Shown piece after piece: positions 1 through 8,592 of a stretch of 64,000 nt of DNA. Location: the NCBI GenBank assembly GCA_023228025.1, contig JALOCD010000002.1, positions 1 through 64,000 on the forward strand, in the 5' to 3' direction. The position numbers were made by a program, and so were the translations under genes. Source of the stretch: Prolixibacteraceae bacterium (GTDB lineage Bacteria > Bacteroidota > Bacteroidia > Bacteroidales > Prolixibacteraceae). Position 1 is the first letter of the stretch; the number at the start of each line of letters is the position of its first letter. The notes beneath the pieces were generated by a model. That model worked only from the letters and a program-made list of their open reading frames with translations, was not told the origin of the DNA and made no database searches.

Positions 1-117
1 GCTATATGAACTCCGCTTCGCTACGGCCTTGACAAATCCTTGTTTTGAACTAAAAAAGGGTTTACGAAAAAGAAAAGGGCAAAATTGAAAGATTTTAGCT
101 CTAAAATTTGTTTTTCA

Positions 118-192
118 ACATAGAAGGACACAAAGTAAGTTGCTTATTTTGTGACCTTTGTGTTTTCCTTAGTGTCCTTTGTGTTGAATTTT
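118..192. repeat. ACACAAAG-type intergenic repeat
   Basis: The stretch carries AAGGACACAAAG followed by several copies of CCTTTGTGT in the opposite orientation, so it can fold on itself. It lies just past the 3' end of the esterase gene. The same family recurs at about 30475-30556. Function is not known from the sequence; a 3'-end hairpin or terminator role is an inference. Confidence 0.6.
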
Positions 193-198
193 ACACAT

Positions 199-1392
199 TT
201 ACCATTTTACCAGATCATTTGACCTGATTCCGGTTGTTGGGAAAGGATGCTTTTCGTCAAATGGATAAAGCGCCTTTTGCTCTTCGATTACGATCATATC
301 TTCCTTGACAGTACCGTCAGGATTCATGGCTTTGGAAAGATCCAATCCCAGATATTTGGCTAAAAATGGGTAGACGGCCGCCCTTTTGTTGATGTCATAA
401 CCATGCATGTCGTTGGGAAGGTGAACGTTCTGTACCAAATCTGATTTGCCAAAGAGATTGTAAATGTATTTCAGGTGAGGAAGTTCTATCTCTGGGTTAT
501 TTTTGGTCCAGTCACCTCCGTCCGAGACCAACAACATTGGCCTGGGAGCCGCACAGGCCGCAATTTCAACATTGTTTGTCTGGTAACCGGCAGCCTTGTG
601 AATCGGCATGCCACTTTCGCACACGCAACCGCCAAAGAAGTAAGCGGAAACCATTACTACCGGAACTGATACCTTCACCCGGTTGTCGATGGCAGTAAGC
701 AAAAATGTCTGTGTTCCGCCGCCGGAAGCGCCGGTACAGGCAATCTTTTCAGGATCGGCGCCCATTTCCAAAATAAAATCGAGGCAACGGATGCTGTTCC
801 AGAGTTGCAATTTGAGTATTTCTGGATGATCGTGCTTCCATCCAAGCTCTTCCATCTGTCCATAACCGACCATATCGTAGCCGAAGACCATCGCTCCCAT
901 GCGCGCCATGGCCGCGAACCTCTTCTGCGCATCTGGCCGATATCGTCCAACATCGCCCTTCTTGTGCCAATGACCATGAGGACTGATTATTCCCGGCAAT
1001 TTGCCTTTGGCGTTGGTCGGTGTGTACAGGCTTCCGGTTACGTAAACCCCGGGCAAGCTTTCAAAGGCTACATTTTGCACCTGGTAACCATCGAAAACCC
1101 TTTTGGCCCCAATGATTGGGTTCAAAGGGCACTTCTTCGGGAATTTGGTCAAACCGCTACCTTTTAGAATGTGTTCCTTGATTAGTTTGGCGCGCTTCTC
1201 CCAGTCCTTTTGAGATGTATAGCTTTTTTTCTGACTTTCCAGAAATTCCTTTCCCTGCTGCTCAGTGTAATAATTCCCCTGGCACAGCATACTCTGCGAA
1301 GCCTTTGCCGTCTCTTTTAGACTTTGGGAATGAGCCGGGACAAATGCCAGCAAGACAAGGCAAGTAAACAGTAATTTGAAAAAACTTTTCAT
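199..1392 (-). CDS. Secreted alpha/beta hydrolase (acetyl xylan esterase / dienelactone hydrolase-like)
   Basis: A 397-residue protein with an N-terminal signal peptide (MKSFFKLLFTCLVLLAFVPA, ending AHSQ), so it should act in the periplasm or at the cell surface. The nucleophile elbow is GASGGGT with Ser at about residue 223, preceded by an HGHWH oxyanion-type segment and followed by late Asp and His (SDGGDW, DMHGYD) that can complete the triad. The fold and layout match the large Bacteroidota esterases related to acetyl xylan esterases, which remove acyl groups from plant or algal glycans; the true substrate is unknown. The in-frame ATG at 1455 would put 21 non-hydrophobic residues before the signal peptide, so the ATG at 1392 is preferred. 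It stands alone on the minus strand. Confidence 0.75.
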   Translation of the reverse strand: MKSFFKLLFTCLVLLAFVPAHSQSLKETAKASQSMLCQGNYYTEQQGKEFLESQKKSYTSQKDWEKRAKLIKEHILKGSGLTKFPKKCPLNPIIGAKRVFDGYQVQNVAFESLPGVYVTGSLYTPTNAKGKLPGIISPHGHWHKKGDVGRYRPDAQKRFAAMARMGAMVFGYDMVGYGQMEELGWKHDHPEILKLQLWNSIRCLDFILEMGADPEKIACTGASGGGTQTFLLTAIDNRVKVSVPVVMVSAYFFGGCVCESGMPIHKAAGYQTNNVEIAACAAPRPMLLVSDGGDWTKNNPEIELPHLKYIYNLFGKSDLVQNVHLPNDMHGYDINKRAAVYPFLAKYLGLDLSKAMNPDGTVKEDMIVIEEQKALYPFDEKHPFPTTGIRSNDLVKW

Positions 1393-1887
1393 CAGTAAAT
1401 AATTTAATTTTTTAATGGTCTGATGGAATCGAAGATCTGCGAAGCAAATACCCACTTATTCATTTTCGTTTGATGAGATGATTGTCTCATGGGTATTTCA
1501 TTTGGTCAATGCATTATTAGTTTGGTTCTAAATTAAGGAAAATTTCATGATCTGGACAATCAAAGATGTCAAAACCCATGCAATCCGGATATTTTAGTAT
1601 ATTTACCGAAGTTAGTAATACAATATAGTTGTGTTAATGGGTGCTGTCCGGTGGTAAAACACTGACGGCACCTTTTTTTAGGGATCCGGCCCCATAAAGA
1701 GGCTTTTCCCAAGACCACCCATGTTGTATAAATCATATTATTTCAGTCGTTCCTGAACACAGACTACTTTTAATTGCTAATTTCATGAATTATTTAATAA
1801 AAACAAGAGCATACTTGGTGTCAGAATTATGATACTGAGAGTCATTATAATAACGGTTAATTGATCATTCTATAAACCAAATATTGC
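1393..1887. other. Intergenic region between divergent esterase and ugd genes
   Basis: A 495-base, AT-rich gap that should hold the promoters of the two divergent genes. No open frame in it looks like a gene. The one clear structure is the terminator-like hairpin at 1639-1679. A near-consensus -7 box (TATATTTA) lies shortly upstream of that hairpin, so a short transcript could start and stop inside the gap. Confidence 0.5.
1639..1679 (+). terminator. Terminator-like hairpin upstream of ugd
   Basis: GGTGCTGTC pairs with GACGGCACC (one G-U pair) and is followed at once by seven T. It points toward ugd but sits about 200 bases before its start, where no upstream plus-strand gene needs terminating. 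It may therefore be an attenuator or the 3' end of a small RNA. Confidence 0.5.
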
Positions 1888-3216
1888 ATGAAAATTGCCA
1901 TCGTTGGAAGCGGATATGTTGGCCTCGTAACCGGTACCTGTTTTTCGGAAGTAGGTATCGAAGTCACCTGCGTTGACATTGATAAAAATAAAATAGACAA
2001 TTTGAACAATGGAATTGTCCCTATTTATGAACCCGGTTTGGAGGAGATGTTACTCCGCAATACGAAGAAGGGAAGACTAAAATTCACAAACTCGCTGGCT
2101 GAAGCGTTGGAAGATTGCGAAGTTCTTTTCACGGCAGTAGGGACACCTCCCGATAAGGATGGTAGTGCAGACTTGCAGTATGTACTGAGCGTAGCCCGGG
2201 AATGCGGCAAATACATGAAGGACTATCTCCTCATCGTCACAAAGAGTACTGTTCCGGTTGGAACCGCCCAAAAGGTCAGAAAAGCGCTTCAGGAGGAGTT
2301 GAACAAACGCGGTGTAGCCATTCCTTTTGATGTTGCATCCAACCCTGAATTTCTGAAGGAGGGAGCAGCCATTGATGATTTCCTTAAACCTGACCGGATT
2401 GTGGTCGGTCTCAATTCACCCAGGGCCGAAGAGTTAATGAAAAGTCTCTACAAACCATTCACGCTCAATGGCCACCCAATCATATTCATGGACATCACTT
2501 CGGCCGAGATGACCAAATATGCCGCAAATGCCATGCTGGCCACCAAAATCAGTTTCATGAACGACATCGCCAACCTGTGCGAAATCGTTGGCGCAGATAT
2601 CAACATGGTGCGGAAAGGTATAGGTTCCGATTCCAGAATTGGCAATAAATTCATCTATCCGGGTATTGGATATGGCGGATCCTGCTTCCCGAAAGATGTG
2701 AAAGCCTTGATTCATACAGGAGAAGATTTTAAATATGATTTGCGGGTTTTAAAAGCGGTGGAAGCGGTAAATCAGGATCAAAAATCCGTTCTGTTTAAAA
2801 AAGTGTACAACTACTTTAAAGGTGATCTCAAAAATAAAAACATTGCCATATGGGGATTGTCCTTTAAACCACAAACGGACGATATGCGGGAGGCCCCTTC
2901 TGTTATAATTATAGAGAAACTTCTTGAAGCAGGGGCCAATGTGAAGGCATACGATCCTGTTGCCATGAAGGAGGCTGCGTACCGATTGGGAGATACGATT
3001 ACTTACGCCGCAGATCAGTATGAAGCGCTGATCGATGCCGACTGTTTGCTTCTGGTGACGGAATGGTCTGAGTTCAAATTCCCCAACTTCAAAATCGTCA
3101 AGAAGTTGCTGAACAAACCGGTCATTTTTGACGGAAGGAACATCTACGACGTGACAGAAATGCAACGTCAGGGATTTGAATATTTCTGCATAGGAATTGA
3201 TACAACCATTACGTAA
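1888..3216 (+). CDS. ugd: UDP-glucose 6-dehydrogenase
   Basis: Oxidises UDP-glucose to UDP-glucuronate with two NAD+ in the cytoplasm, feeding cell-surface polysaccharide synthesis. The 442-residue length is normal. The Rossmann motif GSGYVGL is at residues 7-13, the NPEFLKEG segment near 152-159, and the catalytic Cys266 lies in GYGGSCFPKD. The C-terminal UDP-binding domain carries the expected GLSFKPQTDDMREAPS stretch. It is followed after about 170 bases by a UDP-glucuronate decarboxylase on the same strand, so the pair makes UDP-xylose from UDP-glucose. Confidence 0.95.
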   Translation: MKIAIVGSGYVGLVTGTCFSEVGIEVTCVDIDKNKIDNLNNGIVPIYEPGLEEMLLRNTKKGRLKFTNSLAEALEDCEVLFTAVGTPPDKDGSADLQYVLSVARECGKYMKDYLLIVTKSTVPVGTAQKVRKALQEELNKRGVAIPFDVASNPEFLKEGAAIDDFLKPDRIVVGLNSPRAEELMKSLYKPFTLNGHPIIFMDITSAEMTKYAANAMLATKISFMNDIANLCEIVGADINMVRKGIGSDSRIGNKFIYPGIGYGGSCFPKDVKALIHTGEDFKYDLRVLKAVEAVNQDQKSVLFKKVYNYFKGDLKNKNIAIWGLSFKPQTDDMREAPSVIIIEKLLEAGANVKAYDPVAMKEAAYRLGDTITYAADQYEALIDADCLLLVTEWSEFKFPNFKIVKKLLNKPVIFDGRNIYDVTEMQRQGFEYFCIGIDTTIT

Positions 3217-3250
3217 TTGAAAATTGAAAATGGACAATTGACAATGATGT
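3217..3250. repeat. AATTGAAAA / GACAATTG-type short repeat
   Basis: Tandem, degenerate units of the type TTGAAAATTGAAAATGGAC begin directly after the ugd stop codon. The same family reappears at 4326-4365 after the next gene. Such units at gene ends are one of several repeat families in this window. No function is evident. Confidence 0.55.
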
Positions 3251-3386
3251 ATATGCTTGCACTACTTAGTAATACGAAAATAGTAGGTTGACCTAAATAT
3301 TTCTCATCACTTGAGAAATCATCCAAACGAACAGTAGCGTATGCCTTCAGTTGGCGGAAGGTTTTGAAATTTATAAGATCGAAAAC

Positions 3387-4325
3387 ATGATCAAGAAAAA
3401 AGTTTTAGTCACCGGAGGAGCCGGTTTCGTGGGATCTCACCTGTGTGAAAGATTGCTGAACGATGGGCACGACGTTGTTTGCCTCGACAATTATTTCACA
3501 GGTCAGAAGCAAAATATCGTTCACCTGCTCTCCAATCCCTATTTTGAATTGATTCGTCACGACGTGACCAATCCATTTTATATCGAGGTGGATGAAATCT
3601 ACAATCTTGCATGCCCGGCCTCACCCATCCATTACCAGTACAATGCCATCAAAACGATGAAGACCTCCGTGATGGGCGCCATCAACATGTTGGGACTGGC
3701 AAAGAGGGTCAAGGCCAAGATTCTGCAGGCTTCCACCAGCGAAGTGTACGGAGATCCGAAGGTGCATCCCCAAAAGGAAACCTACTGGGGACATGTGAAT
3801 CCAATCGGAGAGAGATCCTGTTATGATGAAGGGAAAAGAGCTGCTGAAACGTTGTTTGTCAGTTACCACAGACAAAACAATGTACGGATTAAAATCATCA
3901 GGATTTTCAATACCTATGGTCCCCGAATGCATCCGCATGACGGCAGGGTTGTTTCGAATTTTATCGTCCAGGCCTTACAAAACAAGGATATTACAATCTA
4001 TGGAGACGGTATGCAAACCAGAAGTTTTCAGTACGTCGACGATTTGGTTGAGGGGATGATCAGGATGATGGCCTCGCCCGAAAACTTTACCGGACCGGTC
4101 AATATTGGCAATCCAAACGAATTTACCATCATGCAGCTTGCTGAAACAGTGATCCAATTAACCAATTCAAAATCCAAAATTGTCAGGATGCCGTTACCTT
4201 CTGACGATCCAATGCAGAGACAACCTGACATCGAACTGGCGAAAAAAATGCTGAATTGGGAACCGAAAATTCAGTTATCAGAGGGATTGATCAAAACTAT
4301 TGAGTATTTTTCTGCAACCATCTAA
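3387..4325 (+). CDS. uxs: UDP-glucuronate decarboxylase (UDP-xylose synthase)
   Basis: A short-chain dehydrogenase-fold enzyme that converts UDP-glucuronate to UDP-xylose through a 4-keto intermediate. The NAD-binding motif [11 protein letters not shown] is at residues 9-19, STSEVYGDP near 117-125, and the catalytic pair Tyr146-x-x-x-Lys150 lies in [11 protein letters not shown]. The length of 312 residues fits the bacterial family. An upstream in-frame ATG at 3351 would add 12 residues before the beta strand that opens the Rossmann fold, so 3387 is preferred. It acts directly downstream of ugd in the same pathway. Confidence 0.92.
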   Translation: MIKKKVLVTGGAGFVGSHLCERLLNDGHDVVCLDNYFTGQKQNIVHLLSNPYFELIRHDVTNPFYIEVDEIYNLACPASPIHYQYNAIKTMKTSVMGAINMLGLAKRVKAKILQASTSEVYGDPKVHPQKETYWGHVNPIGERSCYDEGKRAAETLFVSYHRQNNVRIKIIRIFNTYGPRMHPHDGRVVSNFIVQALQNKDITIYGDGMQTRSFQYVDDLVEGMIRMMASPENFTGPVNIGNPNEFTIMQLAETVIQLTNSKSKIVRMPLPSDDPMQRQPDIELAKKMLNWEPKIQLSEGLIKTIEYFSATI

Positions 4326-4365
4326 ACAATTGACAATTGAAAATTGACAATTGAAAATGGAAAAT
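4326..4365. repeat. AATTGAAAA / GACAATTG-type short repeat
   Basis: Alternating ACAATTG and AAAATTG/AAAATGG units start right at the uxs stop codon. They belong to the same family as the repeat behind ugd at 3217. AATTGACAATTGA-type units are self-complementary and could fold in RNA. Confidence 0.55.
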
Positions 4366-4382
4366 GTGGAACTTACTGATGA

Positions 4383-4493
4383 CAAAATGTAGAAATAGCC
4401 AAATATTATTCAGGTGATGAAATTCCTGAACTCTTTAATAAAACAAAAAGATTTAGCTACAAAATGAGTAATGAACTGAAAGATTATCTTTAA
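4383..4493 (+). pseudogene. Possible hicB antitoxin 3' relic
   Basis: A 36-codon open stretch without a start codon encodes a peptide containing YSGDEIPELFNKTKRFSYKM, then a stop. The DEIPELF segment resembles NDPIPEIFKG of the hicB gene copy at 33240-33643, which marks the end of the HicB-like partial RNase H fold. It is bounded upstream by a stop codon and the short repeat. It is read as a worn 3' remnant; the similarity is short and the call is tentative. Confidence 0.25.
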
Positions 4494-4506
4494 AATATAA
4501 AAAATA

Positions 4507-4537
4507 GTCCCGAATTTTCACCCGGGACCTTTTTTTT
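4507..4537. terminator. Bidirectional rho-independent terminator
   Basis: GTCCCG at 4507-4512 pairs with CGGGAC at 4523-4528 and is followed by eight T on the plus strand. On the minus strand the hairpin is followed by a U-rich CTATTTTTTATATTTT tract. It therefore closes the minus-strand small gene ending at 4536 and any read-through from uxs. Confidence 0.8.
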
Positions 4538-4706
4538 AAAGTTTCTTCATGCCAACCCTCGCCAAATAGGCGCTCCTGGCTAGCTTTGGATCAGCATCCA
4601 ATGCGATATAGAGAATCGTCTTAATATCAATAACTACTGCCTGCAATTTTGAAAGATCCGGGGATACAAAAGCGGCTGGTTTCTTTTCGTACATGTTCGA
4701 TGCCAT
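4536..4706 (-). CDS. Small hypothetical protein, 56 residues
   Basis: The minus-strand frame starts ATG GCA TCG AAC ATG and encodes 56 residues including KPAAFVSPDLSKLQAVVID and a helical LYIALDADPKLARSAYLAR segment, ending MKKL. No signal peptide or membrane segment is seen. Support comes from the intact frame, a terminator placed right at its stop codon, and a composition typical of a small folded, helical protein. The internal Met5 is an alternative start. I do not recognise the function; it vaguely recalls short cytoplasmic Bacteroidota proteins with a DLSKxQxVVID core. Confidence 0.55.
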   Translation of the reverse strand: MASNMYEKKPAAFVSPDLSKLQAVVIDIKTILYIALDADPKLARSAYLARVGMKKL

Positions 4707-5348
4707 GAGAAAGATTATTAAGTGAATTATTTTTTTGAGACTACCGTTACTCTTAAGGAACTATTAGACGGAACGATGAATAATCAGACAAAGATTATTT
4801 ATCCCAAATTGTGAAAACTTTTGCAAGGTAACCTTAATTATTGGATATTTTGCTAATTAAAGGCCAATTGGTATGACCGTAACCTGATTAATCTACGGAA
4901 TAATACAATGATCAATTGATAAGGCCGCTCTGTTTGGCGGTTCAGTGTAATATCATGACCCGTTATCATCAGCTCCGTCATACCTATTCTTCTCAGTTTT
5001 GCCCAATCCAAAACATTTCATCATCACCAAATAAAACTAAAGCCTTATATATCAATTCTCTAATAAATATTAGTGTTAATTTTTGTTAACAAACCTGCTA
5101 AAAGTCATGTAAATTTTATATTTTTTTAAGATATCATATTAATTTATCACTAATTTTACGTCGGAAAAAATGTCACGATAGGTAGTCCAATTAAACCAAA
5201 ACAAACTAAACGTTAAAGGCCATAGCATGAGAAAACGCTAATTAACCTCATTTTGTGCAATCGATTGTCCAATTCGGTTGTTCACAACGTCATCAATATT
5301 TCAACGCAACTCAATCAGAATAAATAATCATTTCAAACAGAACAGACT
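4707..5348. other. Long AT-rich leader/promoter region before the SusC operon
   Basis: A 642-base gap with no convincing coding frame. It must hold the promoter of the minus-strand small gene and the promoter and long untranslated leader of the SusC/SusD operon. A TAATTTTA sequence near 5150 is a weak -7 candidate. No binding site of a specific regulator can be recognised, and no hybrid two-component system, ECF sigma or anti-sigma gene lies beside the operon. Confidence 0.4.
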
Positions 5349-8300
5349 ATGAAAAAAAATCGAAGGTTTGACTGCTTCACTTTTGAATGTTGTTCACAGG
5401 TTCTTTTGAAGGTCAAATTGCTTTCTGTTGTACTGGTGACTGCTTTTGCATCACTCGCGGCAGATGGTCGTTTACTGGAAACAAAGCCTGTGTTTACGGC
5501 TAATCCTGCAGAACAGCAAAAAAAGATCACTGGTAAGGTGAGTGATGTGGCAGGGGTTCCGATTCCTGGCGCAACTGTTGTTGCAAGTGGTACTACCATT
5601 GGTACGACAACCGACATTGACGGAAATTTCACGATTAGTGTTCCTGCAGGCACCAAAACCCTGTTAGTTAGCTTTGTTGGTATGGTCTCCAAAGAGTTGA
5701 CCATTGGAACCAATAACAATTTCAGGATAACGCTTTCCGAATCATCGGTTGGTTTGGAAGAGGTCGTAATCGTGGGATATGGTACCCAGAAGAAGGAGAG
5801 TGTGGTTGGTGCCATCACCCAGGTAAACAACCAATCCCTGATGCGTTCCGGTACATCCAACGTTACCAATGCAATTACCGGTAAACTTTCAGGGGTTTTA
5901 ACCATTCAGCAAACAGGTGAGCCGGGTGCCAGCAACTCTGAAATTGTCATTCGGGGACTTTCCAGTTGGAATGGCTCTGCACCGCTGGTTCTCGTCGACG
6001 GCGTTGAACGTGATTTCAATTCACTTGATCCCAATGAAGTAGATAAGATCTCAGTTTTGAAGGATGCTTCAGCTACCGCAGTTTTTGGTGCCAGAGGCGC
6101 GAATGGCGTTATCATCGTCTCCACAAAACGCGGTAAAATTGGAAAACCCGTGTTGGATTTCTCAGCTTCCTACGGTATCCAAAAAGCGACAAGGATCCCT
6201 GATCATATCCACTCAAATACCACCATGTCTATGTACAATGTTGGGTTGATGAACGGCGCGAAATTCCAGGACCTGCTTCCAAAATCTACCCTGGATCAAT
6301 ATGCCAATCCTTCTACCCCATTGAATGCCCTGCGGTACCCTAACGTCAACTGGTTTGATGAGGTGACCAGGCCTTATGCCCCAACCATCAACGCCAACTT
6401 CAACGTTTCGGGAGGAACCAACTTCGTCAAATACTTCTGTTCTTTAGGATATTTGTACGAAGGCGACTTTTTCAACGCGAAGCAAGATGGATTTTACGAC
6501 CTGAGTTACAAGTACAACCGCTTTAATTACCGGACAAACGTCGATTTTCAGTTGACACCTACCACGACCCTCTCTTTCAATCTGGGTGGTCAGACCGGCA
6601 TCAAGAACTCTCCAAATAGCAACCCCTGGAGAAACCTCTATTCTACGGGTCCGGCGCGATATCCTGCCTATTTCCCCGCCTGGGTACTCGATCAGGTACC
6701 TGATCCAACATACCCTGGTGATTCAGGAATCCGGCTTGCTGCCAACTTTGGGGAGTATACCGGAAACCCGTACAACAGTTTACATACCGGTCAATTCAAC
6801 CAGGATCTGAATACAAAATTGTTTACTGATGTTCTGATCAACCAAAAACTTGATTTCATTACCAAAGGACTCTCCTTTGCAGGAAAAGCTGCATTGAGTA
6901 CCTATTACGTTAACAGAATCCTTACTGCTAACTGGACCTCTCCTGAGTACCAGCTAAATTATGATGACATAGGAAAACCCGGGGTAAATCCTTGGAACAG
7001 GATAACTTCAGCTGGAAACGAATATTACAAGCAACAACCGCTGGATATTAATGTCGGTTCGATGCAGGGTGGTTATTACCGCGACCTTTATTATGAATTT
7101 GGTTTAAACTATGACAATACATTTGGAAAACATTCTGTAACTGGCTTGGCTTTGATGAACCGTCAACAAAAAAACGATGTAACTGATTTTCCATACTTCA
7201 ACGAAGGACTTGTAGGACGGGCTACTTATGATTATGACCATAGATATCTGTTGGAATTCAATGTGGGTTATACCGGATCAGAGCGGTTCGCCCCGGGAAA
7301 CCGTTTTGGATTCTTCCCATCAGGAGCCATTGGCTGGGTCATTTCCGAGGAGAGATTCTTCAAAAATGCTATTCCATGGATCAACAAAATGAAACTTCGC
7401 TATTCTGACGGTTTGACAGGTAGCGACAATGCGGCCAACAGATGGCTGTATAACAGTGGTTACTATTCAGACAATGCCGGTTCTCCCGGTCCTTATCTGC
7501 ACGAAGATTTAGGCGCCAACACAACTGCACAATGGGAGCAGGCCCGGAAAAGGGACATTGGTTTAGAATTAGAATTTTTTAAAGGTCAACTGAAGATCAA
7601 CGCCGATTTGTTTGATGAACAGCGTGACAAGATGCTGCTTACCCCACGAAGTGTAACCATGCTGGTTGGAAACTCTTTCAAAGACCTTAACCTGGGAAAA
7701 CTGAAAAAACATGGATTGGAACTGGAAGTGGAGTATAACCATACTACACCCACGAAGCTGAACTATTGGATAAAAGGAATCTTTGGTTACAACGAAAACA
7801 GGATCATTTTCAAAGACGATCCACCATATGCACCCGACTATACAAAGGATGCAGGGAAACCGCTTGGAGCACAATTAAATGGCGTTCTCCTCACCGGAAC
7901 TGGTTATTACACTTCAGTTGACGACATCCACAACAATCCATCGCCTATCGATCTTTACAAAGTAAATGTGGGCGACTACAAATTTCTGGATTACAGGGTT
8001 GACGGTAAAATTACAAGTCTCGACAAGTATCCTATTGCCGGCTCTACCTTCCCTCCGATTACCTATTCACTTTCGGGTGGAATTGTCTGGAACAAATTCG
8101 AAATCAATTTCATGTTCCAGGGGAACCAGGGAAAATATGTCGAATACAATCAAACATACGAGGTCGAATTTATCAAAGGAGACTGGCGTGTGCACTCCTC
8201 TCAGCTTGATTACTGGGCCCCTAACAATCCGGATGCAAACCACTCCACCCTGCACTACAGTGGCAGTTCCAGCGCCGACATCCTATTCTGGGGAGGTGGT

Positions 8301-8573
8301 GAGGCCGATAGGGGATATCAAATTGCCGTTGAGAACCGCTTTTGGCGCAAAGCAGATTACCTGCGTCTGAAAGAGATCTATCTAGGTTACAACTTATCGT
8401 CCAAACTGCTAAGCCGCCTGGCAGGTGTCTCCAACCTGACGGTTTATGGTTCAGGAAACAACCTTTGGACCCTAACCAACCTAATCGAAGGTGATCCGGA
8501 ACGGAAAGATTTCCAACAGGGATTCTATCCGCAGATGACAGTTGTCAAATTTGGTGTTAAAGTCAATTTCTAA
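5349..8573 (+). CDS. SusC/RagA-family TonB-dependent outer-membrane transporter (first copy)
   Basis: A 1074-residue beta-barrel transporter that imports glycan or peptide oligomers with TonB energy, capped by the SusD-type lipoprotein encoded next. After a long basic leader and hydrophobic segment (about residues 18-40) comes a carboxypeptidase-D-like domain (ITGKVSDVAGVPIPGATV, about 60-140). The TonB-box/plug boundary EEVVIVGYGTQKK and a canonical plug (SEIVIRGLSSWNG, DGVERDFNSLDPNEV, VFGARGANGVIIVSTKRG) follow. The C-terminus ends in the aromatic VKFGVKVNF typical of BAM substrates. The SusD gene begins 19 bases after the stop. Substrate cannot be inferred with confidence. Confidence 0.93.
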   Translation: MKKNRRFDCFTFECCSQVLLKVKLLSVVLVTAFASLAADGRLLETKPVFTANPAEQQKKITGKVSDVAGVPIPGATVVASGTTIGTTTDIDGNFTISVPAGTKTLLVSFVGMVSKELTIGTNNNFRITLSESSVGLEEVVIVGYGTQKKESVVGAITQVNNQSLMRSGTSNVTNAITGKLSGVLTIQQTGEPGASNSEIVIRGLSSWNGSAPLVLVDGVERDFNSLDPNEVDKISVLKDASATAVFGARGANGVIIVSTKRGKIGKPVLDFSASYGIQKATRIPDHIHSNTTMSMYNVGLMNGAKFQDLLPKSTLDQYANPSTPLNALRYPNVNWFDEVTRPYAPTINANFNVSGGTNFVKYFCSLGYLYEGDFFNAKQDGFYDLSYKYNRFNYRTNVDFQLTPTTTLSFNLGGQTGIKNSPNSNPWRNLYSTGPARYPAYFPAWVLDQVPDPTYPGDSGIRLAANFGEYTGNPYNSLHTGQFNQDLNTKLFTDVLINQKLDFITKGLSFAGKAALSTYYVNRILTANWTSPEYQLNYDDIGKPGVNPWNRITSAGNEYYKQQPLDINVGSMQGGYYRDLYYEFGLNYDNTFGKHSVTGLALMNRQQKNDVTDFPYFNEGLVGRATYDYDHRYLLEFNVGYTGSERFAPGNRFGFFPSGAIGWVISEERFFKNAIPWINKMKLRYSDGLTGSDNAANRWLYNSGYYSDNAGSPGPYLHEDLGANTTAQWEQARKRDIGLELEFFKGQLKINADLFDEQRDKMLLTPRSVTMLVGNSFKDLNLGKLKKHGLELEVEYNHTTPTKLNYWIKGIFGYNENRIIFKDDPPYAPDYTKDAGKPLGAQLNGVLLTGTGYYTSVDDIHNNPSPIDLYKVNVGDYKFLDYRVDGKITSLDKYPIAGSTFPPITYSLSGGIVWNKFEINFMFQGNQGKYVEYNQTYEVEFIKGDWRVHSSQLDYWAPNNPDANHSTLHYSGSSSADILFWGGGEADRGYQIAVENRFWRKADYLRLKEIYLGYNLSSKLLSRLAGVSNLTVYGSGNNLWTLTNLIEGDPERKDFQQGFYPQMTVVKFGVKVNF

Positions 8574-8592
8574 ACGCTAAAACAGATATACC

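Noticed and set aside
5333..5905. Minus-strand open frame over the SusC start
   Set aside because: It overlaps the signal peptide and the carboxypeptidase-D-like domain of SusC and has no family features.
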